From positions 1-38,743 of the IMG/VR virus record IMGVR_UViG_3300034062_004969: a DNA stretch of 38,743 nucleotides; one strand, written 5' to 3'. Positions within the stretch are counted from its first letter, which is position 1; the number at the start of each line of letters is the position of its first letter. Below the pieces are notes generated by a model that saw only the letters and a list, made by a program, of their open reading frames with translations, made no database searches and was not told the origin of the DNA. This DNA comes from a virus. The position numbers were made by a program, and so were the translations under genes. This document shows positions 25,623 through 33,419 of this stretch, one piece after another.

Positions 25623-25985
25623 ATGTCTAGACCACAAAAAAAGAAAATTGAGTTAACAAAGGAATCTATGTTATCTCTTATGCAAGAAATTTACAACGAA
25701 CTTGTAGAACAGAGAAGTACCGCTCTAAGAATCCAAAACAAAATGTTATCAATGATGAAAGACCCAGAGGATATGACTCTTATTGGTCCTGTAATTGAAA
25801 AGCAACAAAAAATAATAAATGATTGCGTAGAAAAAAAACTACAACTCTCTAAACTACAATCATCTATTTGGGAAAAAACACAAAACAGTGAAGAAAGTTT
25901 TTCCATTTCAGATATGGATGATGATTTGATTGAGGATTTAATTAAGAAGGATGTCGAACAAAATAAGACATTCAAATTGAAGTAA
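25623..25985 (+). CDS. Small coiled-coil phage protein (120 aa), possible late-transcription partner
   Basis: A 120-residue, highly charged helical protein. Residues 10-100 form probable coiled coils (MLSLMQEIYNELVEQRSTALRIQ; VIEKQQKIINDCVEKKLQL). It ends in an acidic DMDDDLIEDLIKKDVEQ segment and a hydrophobic-basic tail. Length is similar to T4 gp33 (112 aa), the co-activator that acts with gp55, and it directly follows the gp55-like gene. No sequence identity can be claimed, so this is only a guess. Alternatively a scaffold or tail chaperone. AT-rich ATATTTATA lies just 3 bases before its ATG. Confidence 0.72.
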   Translation: MSRPQKKKIELTKESMLSLMQEIYNELVEQRSTALRIQNKMLSMMKDPEDMTLIGPVIEKQQKIINDCVEKKLQLSKLQSSIWEKTQNSEESFSISDMDDDLIEDLIKKDVEQNKTFKLK

Positions 25986-25986
25986 T

Positions 25987-27891
25987 ATGGCGGATTTAAA
26001 TGAGGGTTACAAAAGTGCGAAAGGAAAAATTAAAGGGTTTAAAACCTTTAAGGATATCAAATCAGGTATAAGTAACATCACCGATAAAAACGGAGATTCG
26101 GAATCACCTGCCGATTTTGCAATTGCCAACCCTCTGAACAAACTTGAGGAACAAAAAAATAGAGCACAAAAAGAAATATCAAATCAACTAAATCAAATTA
26201 TTGACCTCATAAAGGCTAATTCAGGTAACGGTCCTGAAACTGCTCAGAATTTGAAAACATTTATGATTAAAATCATAAAGAAGATAAGACCTGAGGTAGA
26301 AGAAATCGTTAATGATGAGGTTATAAAATTGTTGGGATGTTCTCAACAACAAACTTTTGAGGGCGACCAAGTATTCTACATAAGAGTTACCACTACTGAT
26401 TTCAGAGGACAATTATTAATTGACCCACTTTCAAAAGTTGGAAAAATTTCATACGAAAAAAATAAAGATTTAGAGTACACAGGACTCAAATACCCACTCA
26501 ATAGACAACTATATGAAAGAATACAAAACGAGGGTGTAGAATACACATTCAAAGGAGCGTCAGGTAGAGAATTATTCGATATCAGTTTTGTTCAACAAGA
26601 TGGAAATGGTGCACCGGGTAACTTCTTTAAAGTCAGAGTTAAAGATAGGATAGGAACCCCAAATAAAGTTGCGGATTTTGTAAGAGATTATTACAGAAGA
26701 ATGAACTTTGTCGAATTCCAAAAAATAATAGGGGAATTAATGAACTCAATTACGGGGGCGGTTAGTATACAAGCAAATGTTGGCATAAACCAAAAACAGG
26801 ACAGCTCTAAATTTTCAAAAATATTAGCAAGGGTGTTGGGTTTATGTTTTGATAACAGAGGTGAAATAGATGTGAGTGGAACTGCGAAAATCGGAGAATT
26901 AGATAATTTGGACGACGATTTCTTTGAATTTACCGATTTAGATTTAATGAAAATTTATCAGGAAATTGCAAACATTCAAAGCAGTGCGGTAGAGTTAGAA
27001 GGATGTGATAACATAAAATTTCCCGTAAATTCTTTCGAGATTGTAGATTCACTTGATGAATTAAATTTTATAGATGAAGAAGACGACGAAGGATTAATAA
27101 ACGCTTTAAACAACGCAAGAAATACTTTTTTGGGTAACCCTAACGGGGCGGGTCTACAAATTGGTATTAATTTTTCTCTTAATTTTGATTTTTCCGCAAT
27201 TGCTAATTTTCCACAGTCATTCATCAGTTCCATTATATCACCCAAAATTTTTTTAGGGATTTTAATTATGTTAAAAGCAATGGGTAAATTTTCACAGTCA
27301 TTAGAAGTCGAATCAATGATGGACTTTACAAAAAAATATAAAAGTTTCTTCATTGGTATGGTATCAAGAATTGGTGCTTTATTTGTAAGGGAATTGTTCA
27401 AAATACTTAAAAAAGAAATAATCAACTTATTAAAGAGTATTGCCAAAGATTTGGTTAAGGAGGATATATTAAAAAAATACACCGCAATTTTAACTTTAGT
27501 TGCTTCACTGATAAAAATAGTACAATTGGTACGAGATTGGAGACAATGTAAGTCAGTACTTGACCAATTATTGGGCCTGTTAAAAATACCAAGTTTGGGA
27601 TTGTCTAACCAAAAAGTACCAATCCCATTATTGTTTTTTGCACCAACATTAGATGGATATTCCGTAGAACGAGGATACATTAACTACATTAATGAACTTC
27701 AGAAAATAGGATACCCAACAGGACCTTTACCTGACGGGAGAACCAACATAAGTTTGATTAAGGATTACTGTCTTTTGAAAGGGCAAGGGAATGAATTATG
27801 GCAAAATGCAAAAACCGAATTTGTGATACCTCCACTAGCACACCCATTCGGCCCAACATCGCCACTTTCATGGTCAGGTAAATTTATTTAA
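25987..27891 (+). CDS. Large virion structural protein, probable baseplate component (634 aa)
   Basis: A 634-residue protein. Residues 1-110 are basic and helical with KLEEQKNRAQKEISNQLNQII as coiled coil. Residues about 110-290 look beta-rich (VFYIRVTTTDFRGQLLIDPL, ISFVQQDGNGAPGNFFKVRV). Residues about 400-540 contain hydrophobic amphipathic helices (FLGILIMLKAMGKF; YTAILTLVASLIKIVQLVRDW), not clearly transmembrane. It ends with VPIPLLFFAPTLDGYS and a Gly/Pro-rich tail. It lies between the sigma-related genes and the gp5-like hub gene, so a baseplate or tail-tip part is likely. I cannot name a T4 equivalent. Confidence 0.65.
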   Translation: MADLNEGYKSAKGKIKGFKTFKDIKSGISNITDKNGDSESPADFAIANPLNKLEEQKNRAQKEISNQLNQIIDLIKANSGNGPETAQNLKTFMIKIIKKIRPEVEEIVNDEVIKLLGCSQQQTFEGDQVFYIRVTTTDFRGQLLIDPLSKVGKISYEKNKDLEYTGLKYPLNRQLYERIQNEGVEYTFKGASGRELFDISFVQQDGNGAPGNFFKVRVKDRIGTPNKVADFVRDYYRRMNFVEFQKIIGELMNSITGAVSIQANVGINQKQDSSKFSKILARVLGLCFDNRGEIDVSGTAKIGELDNLDDDFFEFTDLDLMKIYQEIANIQSSAVELEGCDNIKFPVNSFEIVDSLDELNFIDEEDDEGLINALNNARNTFLGNPNGAGLQIGINFSLNFDFSAIANFPQSFISSIISPKIFLGILIMLKAMGKFSQSLEVESMMDFTKKYKSFFIGMVSRIGALFVRELFKILKKEIINLLKSIAKDLVKEDILKKYTAILTLVASLIKIVQLVRDWRQCKSVLDQLLGLLKIPSLGLSNQKVPIPLLFFAPTLDGYSVERGYINYINELQKIGYPTGPLPDGRTNISLIKDYCLLKGQGNELWQNAKTEFVIPPLAHPFGPTSPLSWSGKFI

Positions 27892-27893
27892 AT

Positions 27894-28100
27894 ATGGACA
27901 CAGAAGTTTTAAAAAAAATCATAGAGGAATATGAATCAAGACCTAACAAGGATTTGATTAAAGTTATGGACCACATAAATGATGAATTTGAAAAAACTAA
28001 AAAAAGTTTAATCACTTTGACATATTATTTAGATAATTTGGAAAATACCTATAATAAAATTTTGAAAGAATACCAAAAAAGACAAAATGGAGGAAATTAA
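27894..28100 (+). CDS. Small coiled-coil protein (68 aa) upstream of the hub gene
   Basis: A 68-residue, mostly helical, charged protein: VLKKIIEEYESRPNKDLIKVMDHINDEFEKTKKSLITL followed by YYLDNLENTYNKILKEYQKRQ. It starts 2 bases after the 634-residue gene and its last 14 bases overlap the hub gene start, so translation is coupled. A small partner or chaperone of the baseplate hub is plausible, but nothing in the sequence shows it. Family not recognised. Confidence 0.65.
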   Translation: MDTEVLKKIIEEYESRPNKDLIKVMDHINDEFEKTKKSLITLTYYLDNLENTYNKILKEYQKRQNGGN

Positions 28101-29655
28101 CAAAATTTTATATCAAGGGTATGTTGTTGATTCTGACGACCCTTTGAGATTGGGTAGATTACGGGTTATTCCTGATTCTGAAAATGTGGAAGACATTAAA
28201 TCTGCCGTTATACAGGGATGCAAAGATGAAACAGATGTTGTAACGGGAGTAAAAAGAAAATGTAAATGGACTAAAGATGACCCTTTTACCATCATTCCTT
28301 TACTACCGTATTCTTTGAATATAACACCAAAAGAAAACGAATTAGTTCATATAATTTATCCCGTAGTTCAAAACGCTAAGTCACAATCCAGAAAATACAG
28401 TGACAGAAACCGTTTTTATATTCCGGCAATTCCGTCAACTCCACTATCTTTTGCTTACGAAGACAACACCGCATCAAAAGTACATTTACCTTTTGGTGAC
28501 AATATTAAAACGGCAAAAAATTTGAAGGAAGTAGGAGGTAGAATACAATCTAAATCATATGGTATTTTTCCCGAACCTGAAGATAATGCGGTATTAGGTA
28601 GGGGTACGGCTGATATTATTTTGAAAAATGATACCGCACTTATAAGAGCTGGTAAATCAAAAGATATGGTTGGACCAACGACTTCACTACCAACGGAAAA
28701 TGAAAAGAGGGCTTTTTTACAGTTAACTGATTTTACTACAAATCAACAAAAAGGACCTAACAAAACAACCACAACATTTGATAGTGAATTTAAACAACTC
28801 GTTTTACTAATCGAATGGCATATATCAAATCCTGAAAACGAAGTCGATATTTTTTCTGGTTACATAAACTTATATAACGTTCAAACAAAAAAGGACGAAA
28901 AATTAAACACAAAAAACTTTAAAGTAGACAGTGATGTTGAAAATCTAAAGGGTGCTCAATTGCCAATCAGTATAAATTTCTTCGGTAAACAATATGAGGA
29001 GGTGTTGAAAATTTTTAATTCATTCATTGATGGATTAAATAATGGTGAAATTTTTGTTGAGGGGTATAGTTTAGTTCCATTCAGACCTGAAAGAGGGAAG
29101 CAGTTTCCTTTTGCATTTAGACCTTCTCCGCCGACTTATAAAAAAATGGTGTCAAATCAGAATCCAATTGAGATTAATAATTTGACAAAATTTTTTCTTA
29201 ACATCGGATTATCTAAAGGTAACCCAAAAAAAGGGTTTGGTATTGTAACTTCAAAAGGTTCTACCGATACGCCAACAATTGTAAAAACACAAACCTATGA
29301 AACTAAAACATCAGGACAAGAAGGTATTTCATATGGTATTGTTGGTGCTCAAAAAATATATTTATTTTCTCACGACTCCCAAATTGGTGTGAGAAAACCA
29401 TCATTACAAAATACAATTTATGGTTTAGACCAAAATAAATTCTTGGAATTAGATTCCGCAACTAACTCTATGGTTAGAGGAGAAAAACTTATGGATTTGT
29501 TGAGTCTAATTGTTCGTTTTTTGACTGCTCACTGTCACGATAGTGGAATACCTGCAATACCTGTTGCAGTCGATGGAACTACATCTGCACAGATTTTACA
29601 AAAACTACAAGAGGCTCCAAATACAATACTGAATACCAAGATTAGAATAAACTAA
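28087..29655 (+). CDS. Baseplate hub protein with gp5-like OB domain
   Basis: A 522-residue virion protein. Residues about 8-98 match the OB-fold start of T4 gp5 and related hub proteins: YQGYVVDSDDPLRLGRLRV (Asp-x-x-Pro-x-x-x-Gly-Arg), then FTIIPLLPYSLNITPKENELVHIIYP. A Gly-Arg-Gly-rich RGTADIILKNDTALIRAGK follows near residue 175. The rest is extended, with HISNPENEVDIFSGYINLY and a QEGISYGIVGAQKIYLFSHD segment near residue 420. No lysozyme domain is present. It probably forms the central trimer that caps the tail tube. It follows two likely baseplate genes. Confidence 0.75.
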   Translation: MEEINKILYQGYVVDSDDPLRLGRLRVIPDSENVEDIKSAVIQGCKDETDVVTGVKRKCKWTKDDPFTIIPLLPYSLNITPKENELVHIIYPVVQNAKSQSRKYSDRNRFYIPAIPSTPLSFAYEDNTASKVHLPFGDNIKTAKNLKEVGGRIQSKSYGIFPEPEDNAVLGRGTADIILKNDTALIRAGKSKDMVGPTTSLPTENEKRAFLQLTDFTTNQQKGPNKTTTTFDSEFKQLVLLIEWHISNPENEVDIFSGYINLYNVQTKKDEKLNTKNFKVDSDVENLKGAQLPISINFFGKQYEEVLKIFNSFIDGLNNGEIFVEGYSLVPFRPERGKQFPFAFRPSPPTYKKMVSNQNPIEINNLTKFFLNIGLSKGNPKKGFGIVTSKGSTDTPTIVKTQTYETKTSGQEGISYGIVGAQKIYLFSHDSQIGVRKPSLQNTIYGLDQNKFLELDSATNSMVRGEKLMDLLSLIVRFLTAHCHDSGIPAIPVAVDGTTSAQILQKLQEAPNTILNTKIRIN

Positions 29656-29668
29656 TTTAAGTTTATTG

Positions 29669-29677
29669 ATATTTATA
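29669..29677 (+). promoter_or_regulatory. Candidate late promoter element (ATATTTATA)
   Basis: ATATTTATA lies 13 bases before the ATG of the 497-residue virion gene, in the short gap after the hub gene. The same 9-mer occurs in sense orientation before several other late-type genes. It is the reverse complement of the T4 late box core TATAAATA (with one flanking base), so its reading as a promoter is uncertain. Confidence 0.35.
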
Positions 29678-29690
29678 GAAAAACCTTAAA

Positions 29691-31184
29691 ATGTCTATAA
29701 ATAATTCATATTTCAGTAGGAATAATACGATATTATCTAATGTCTATACAAACACAGGAAAGGCTCCTGTGACACAATTATATTTCGGAAACTATAACCC
29801 TGAAAATCCAACACCTGTATACTCACGTTTCATATTCGATATTGATTTATCATTATTACAACAAAAAATTTCGGACGGAATAATCCAAACAGGGTGTACG
29901 TCGTCAATGACACATACCCTTATAATGACAAATACTGTATTTTCATCTCCTGATTTATTGAAGTCAACAAGATTTGGTGGTGAAATTACAAGAGGTTCAG
30001 GTTTTGATTTGATATTATTTAGAATACCTTTGACATCAGGAACTACAGGTACTGAACAAACTTGGGACGAAGGATTGGCGTCTGTTTATGATTTGGGTAT
30101 TCAGATAAATGATACCGAATCAATATTTGCTAGAGAAAATTATTCTACTGAACCATCAAATTGGTTCAAAAGAATGTTAACCAATGATTGGACAACGCCA
30201 GGTCTATACAATAATCAGAATTCTTTAACAGGAAATACAGGTTTAAATTATTCAGCACTTACAATTATAGACGAACAACATTTTGAATTTGGTAACGAAA
30301 ACATTTCATTTGATATGACAAATGAAATAAATGGAATATTAAATGGTACAATTTCAGGAGTTACAGGGTGGGGTGTGGCGTTTAAACCGAATATCGAATT
30401 ATTAACAGGACTAACATCTTACTATTCTGTAGGGTTTTTTACTCGTCACACACAAACATTTTACGAACCTTATTTACAAACAAATTACGATGATTTAATT
30501 CAAGACGATAGAGATTTATTTTCATTAGGAAAAGCGAATAAATTATATTTGTATTTGTATGAAGACGGAAGTCCTATTAATTTGGATTCAAACCCAACCG
30601 TTTCAATTTACGATAGTACTGGTGACCCAATAGAAGGACTGACCGCACTTACTACATGTAGAAAAACTCAAGGTGTTTATGAAGTCACCATACCCGCACT
30701 TTTAGGGTATAAAACACCTTGTACATTTACTGATGTATGGAGTAATTTATCTCTAAATGGTGTTGAGTTACCTGATGTTGAAAACGAGTTGATTGTGCGA
30801 CCTTATTCGTCCTCAATTTCAATAGGTACATCAACTAACGAACCATCAGTTTATGGTTTTGATTATTATGGTATAAAACAAGATGAAAAGATATTAAATA
30901 CAGACATCAGAAAAGTTGGTGTTATCATCAAAAAAGAATATACATCAAATCAACCACTTAACAAAATCAAAGCGTATTATAGGGTTTATGTTAAAGAAGG
31001 ACAAACAGAAGTACAAGTCCAAGATTGGACACTAGTCAACAAGACACCAAATGAATATTATTTTATATTCGATACAAGAGACAAAATTCCAAACGAATAT
31101 TTTATAGATTTAAAGTTAAATATCAATAGTGAAGTAACAACATATAAAAAACAAATAAAATTTCAAATTGTAAATAAAAAATGA
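29691..31184 (+). CDS. Virion structural protein, probable tail/baseplate protein (497 aa)
   Basis: A 497-residue protein dominated by beta strands, rich in Ser, Thr, Gly, Asn and Tyr, with few helices. Residues about 20-130 begin LYFGNYNPENPTPVYSRFIF. Residues about 300-380 (KANKLYLYLYEDGSPINLDSNP; GVYEVTIPALLGYKTPC) look like an Ig-like sandwich, and residues about 400-495 (IRKVGVIIKKEYT; IKAYYRVYVKEGQTEVQVQ) another. This domain style suits a tail fibre-connector or baseplate wedge. The gene is separated from the hub gene by 35 bases with the ATATTTATA element and ends with a 4-base overlap into the next gene. Family not identified. Confidence 0.7.
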   Translation: MSINNSYFSRNNTILSNVYTNTGKAPVTQLYFGNYNPENPTPVYSRFIFDIDLSLLQQKISDGIIQTGCTSSMTHTLIMTNTVFSSPDLLKSTRFGGEITRGSGFDLILFRIPLTSGTTGTEQTWDEGLASVYDLGIQINDTESIFARENYSTEPSNWFKRMLTNDWTTPGLYNNQNSLTGNTGLNYSALTIIDEQHFEFGNENISFDMTNEINGILNGTISGVTGWGVAFKPNIELLTGLTSYYSVGFFTRHTQTFYEPYLQTNYDDLIQDDRDLFSLGKANKLYLYLYEDGSPINLDSNPTVSIYDSTGDPIEGLTALTTCRKTQGVYEVTIPALLGYKTPCTFTDVWSNLSLNGVELPDVENELIVRPYSSSISIGTSTNEPSVYGFDYYGIKQDEKILNTDIRKVGVIIKKEYTSNQPLNKIKAYYRVYVKEGQTEVQVQDWTLVNKTPNEYYFIFDTRDKIPNEYFIDLKLNINSEVTTYKKQIKFQIVNKK

Positions 31185-31687
31185 AAAAAGTAGTTAAGTT
31201 AACAGAATCCGATTTAAGTCGTATTGTTAAAAGAGTATTAAATGAATCTCACGAAGATTATTCAGATAGATATATGTTCTTTTCAAATTTAGAACAAATG
31301 AGAAGACAATGTGATATGTTATTAGAGTTAGACCAAGATATGGTAACTGAGATATTAGATGACGGTCACGATTGGGCTCAGGACCATATCGCTGAGGCCA
31401 AAAATAATATGGACCAAGTTTTTGATTTTATGATGAATCATATTAAAGGTGATGGTGTACAAGATATTGAGGACGCATCTTTCACAGGTATGATGGAAGA
31501 AGGAAGAAAAAAAACAGGAACAAAATTATGCTCTAGGGGATATGCCGCAGCAAAATCCAAATTCAAAGTCTTTCCTAGTGCATATTCGAACGGCTACGGT
31601 GTACAAGTATGTAAAGGTACAATGCCAGGTTTAGATGGGAAAAAAAGATGTAGCCCACCTTATTGCGGGTCAAAAAAGAAAAAATAA
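31181..31687 (+). CDS. Putative internal head protein with capsid-targeting-like N-terminus
   Basis: A 168-residue protein. Residues 1-22 form an amphipathic helix (KLTESDLSRIVKRVLNE) ending in Leu-Asn-Glu, followed by Ser23, exactly a gp21-type cleavage site ([IL]xE|[ASG]). The middle is acidic and helical (residues 30-100). The C-terminal 60 residues are basic with four Cys: KLCSRGYAAAKSKFKVFPSAYSNGYG and VCKGTMPGL, then KRCSPPYCGSKKKK. The LTESDL..IVKRV.NE start is a pattern I have seen in environmental phage proteins. A packaged, DNA-binding, injected protein fits. It overlaps the structural gene by 4 bases. Confidence 0.7.
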   Translation: MKKVVKLTESDLSRIVKRVLNESHEDYSDRYMFFSNLEQMRRQCDMLLELDQDMVTEILDDGHDWAQDHIAEAKNNMDQVFDFMMNHIKGDGVQDIEDASFTGMMEEGRKKTGTKLCSRGYAAAKSKFKVFPSAYSNGYGVQVCKGTMPGLDGKKRCSPPYCGSKKKK

Positions 31688-31722
31688 TTAATTTTTTTTT
31701 GTATTCCCGTATATTTATATGT

Positions 31723-32214
31723 ATGGATAAACAAAAAATATGTAAAATTTGTGGCGAAACTAAATCGCCTGATGAGTTTTATCAGAGTCAAAGGGGGATG
31801 ACGTGCAAAATTTGTACATTGAGTATTACAAGAAATTACAAAAGAGAAAAAAGAAAAAATTCTGAATTTAAAAAATTAGAGGGTATAAAACAAAAAGAAA
31901 GAAGAATACGTTTATGGCAAAACACATTAATACACGACTCTAAACATAGAAACTATGAACATACATTAACAGTTCAAGATATCAATGAAATTTACGACAA
32001 ACAAAATGGACTTTGTTTTTGGTTTGGTGTACCTTTGATACCCTCCGATAAAACTAAACACCCTCAGCAACCATCATTAGATAGATTAGATAGAAATAAA
32101 GGATATACCAAAGATAACGTAGTTCTATGTTGTTATTCGGCTAATATTGGTAGAAATGAAAATGATTTAGAAACATGGAAAACTTTTTTAGAAACACTTA
32201 AGAAAAACTTATAA
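31723..32214 (+). CDS. HNH-endonuclease-like protein with an N-terminal zinc ribbon
   Basis: A 163-residue protein. I use the ATG at 31723; a start at 31663 would add an unlikely 20-residue hydrophobic lead overlapping the previous gene. Residues 7-31 hold CxxC...CxxC (Cys7, Cys10, Cys28, Cys31), a zinc ribbon. Residues about 95-150 match an HNH nuclease: QNGLCFWFGVPL, then PSLDRLDRNKGYTKDNVVLCC and ANIGRN. The Asp-Arg-Leu-Asp segment replaces the more usual His-Asp-His. This type is often mobile in phage genomes. It is the only nuclease-like gene in the virion block. Confidence 0.78.
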   Translation: MDKQKICKICGETKSPDEFYQSQRGMTCKICTLSITRNYKREKRKNSEFKKLEGIKQKERRIRLWQNTLIHDSKHRNYEHTLTVQDINEIYDKQNGLCFWFGVPLIPSDKTKHPQQPSLDRLDRNKGYTKDNVVLCCYSANIGRNENDLETWKTFLETLKKNL

Positions 32215-32222
32215 AACTTTTA

Positions 32223-32230
32223 TATCTTTG
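32223..32230 (+). promoter_or_regulatory. Bacteroidota-type -7 element (TATCTTTG)
   Basis: TATCTTTG matches the host-type TAnnTTTG consensus perfectly and lies 19 bases before the ATG at 32250, giving a leader of about 10-15 bases. No clear TTG -33 element is seen at the expected spacing. It suggests that the next gene is transcribed early by the unmodified host enzyme. Confidence 0.55.
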
Positions 32231-32249
32231 TAATCACAAAACATCCCCT

Positions 32250-32669
32250 ATGACACTTTATCAATTTGTTAAAAGAAAAATCAAAAGAGTATTTCTTAAA
32301 TATTATCTTTGGATACACAGGAGGCCTCTTGACGAGAAAATTGATGCTGCAATGAGTAGGTATCAACAAACCTGTTTTCATATCGCAAGAAAACTTTTAA
32401 AGCAAAGTGATACGGAATTAATATATGCCCCCGTATCTGAGAAGAAAATTATTATAAACGATAGATTGGGTATTGTTTTGACATTACAACATCAACAAAC
32501 CTTCGTGACAAATCACGTATATCATTATTCTATTTTGATGGAACCAAGAACTTGGGAAAGAGTTAATTATCTATTTAATAATGAGATTGAAAAGCGCAGA
32601 AAGTCCTACGAAACTGTAATTCACTCTCAAATTAATTGTTCTTTAACTGATATTCTTAAGAAGATTTGA
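32250..32669 (+). CDS. Hypothetical protein under a host-type promoter (139 aa)
   Basis: A 139-residue protein with a very basic N-terminus (FVKRKIKRVFLKYYLWIHRRP), then helices (DAAMSRYQQTCFHIARKLLKQ), then beta strands (KKIIINDRLGIVLTLQHQQTF; VYHYSILMEPRTWERV) and a C-terminal helix. The first 25 residues could be a membrane-binding amphipathic helix, but no long hydrophobic span is present. The perfect -7 box upstream suggests early expression, unlike the surrounding virion genes. It converges with the minus-strand gene, overlapping 14 bases. I do not recognise the family; a host-takeover protein is a guess. Confidence 0.65.
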   Translation: MTLYQFVKRKIKRVFLKYYLWIHRRPLDEKIDAAMSRYQQTCFHIARKLLKQSDTELIYAPVSEKKIIINDRLGIVLTLQHQQTFVTNHVYHYSILMEPRTWERVNYLFNNEIEKRRKSYETVIHSQINCSLTDILKKI

Positions 32670-33369
32670 TTTCATTAAGAATATTCTTGATTAAACTTCT
32701 TAAATTTTCGTTTGTTTTTTTCTTTTTTGGTTTATAAGAAACCATAGTTGGTTTGTTACCTGTACCTGATTTTGGTTCAGATTTTTCGGCTCTTCTTTTT
32801 TGTTGACATGCTGACCTTTTTTGGGCATCGGTCATTTTTGAAGCCACACCCGCAGCACGACATTTTGGATAACCTTTAGAAGATGCTTCAGGTCTACCAC
32901 AAGGGGGGTGACCACCACCCTCTTTTTTACGACAAATATTTACCCAAGGACCTTTAGGTTGTTTTGAACCTTTAGGTTTCTTTTTGGTTCCGAACCAAAC
33001 GGCTAAGTCTTCAGTTAATAAATCGACATCAGTGTTTTGAGTTATTTCTACCCACCCTTCATTTACATCCAGTGGACCTGTTAAAACATTTCCATCATCA
33101 TCACTTTGTATAGGGTGATTTTTTATATATTTTGATATTTTTCTTGCCATCTTTTCTTTTTTTTGTATATCTTTTTTTGGTGTACTCATTTTACCATCAT
33201 AACTGTCATACGCTAATTCCGCACTATCATATTCAGAAGTGGGTATGTGAAATGGTTGCATTTGTTGTTTATTGAACAATCTTTCACCAGGTACCAAAGG
33301 TATATTAGAGTATTTTCCCGAAGATGATGAAACCGTAGCCTCATTTATTTTTTTATCTCTATTTGTCAT
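32656..33369 (-). CDS. DUF5872-like protein, putative packaged head protein
   Basis: A 237-residue basic protein. Residues about 125-200 match the DUF5872 pattern I recall: AVWFGTKKKPKGSKQPKGPW, CRKKEGGGHPPCGRPEAS, KGYPKCRAAGVASKMTDAQKRSACQQKRRAEK, with conserved Cys and many Lys/Arg. The N-terminus MTNRDKKINE is followed by Ala11, an [IL]xE|A site at residue 10, the same length as T4 internal-protein targeting peptides. The C-terminus LRSLIKNILNEIKSS has the same helix as the N-terminus of the 31181-31687 protein. It probably binds DNA and travels in the head. It is the last gene of the minus-strand block. Confidence 0.72.
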   Translation of the reverse strand: MTNRDKKINEATVSSSSGKYSNIPLVPGERLFNKQQMQPFHIPTSEYDSAELAYDSYDGKMSTPKKDIQKKEKMARKISKYIKNHPIQSDDDGNVLTGPLDVNEGWVEITQNTDVDLLTEDLAVWFGTKKKPKGSKQPKGPWVNICRKKEGGGHPPCGRPEASSKGYPKCRAAGVASKMTDAQKRSACQQKRRAEKSEPKSGTGNKPTMVSYKPKKKKTNENLRSLIKNILNEIKSS

Positions 33370-33391
33370 AAAGAGTTTTTTTATTTATTAT

Positions 33392-33400
33392 TATAAATAT
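33392..33400 (-). promoter_or_regulatory. Candidate late promoter element (ATATTTATA on the minus strand)
   Basis: Read on the minus strand, ATATTTATA lies 22 bases before the ATG of the DUF5872-like gene, the same spacing as before the scaffold gene. On the plus strand it reads TATAAATAT, 19 bases before the ATG at 33420, so it could also serve that gene as a T4-type late box. One or both uses are possible. Confidence 0.35.
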
Positions 33401-33419
33401 CTTTTTAATTGAGTTTTAT

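Noticed and set aside
26976-27680. Long open frame (234 aa) on the minus strand
   Set aside because: Lies fully antisense to the 634-residue virion gene. Its composition (Ser, Asn, Phe runs) is that of a mirror frame and no motif is seen.
31663-31722. Upstream start for the HNH gene
   Set aside because: Would overlap the preceding gene and add residues unrelated to the zinc ribbon that starts right after the ATG at 31723.
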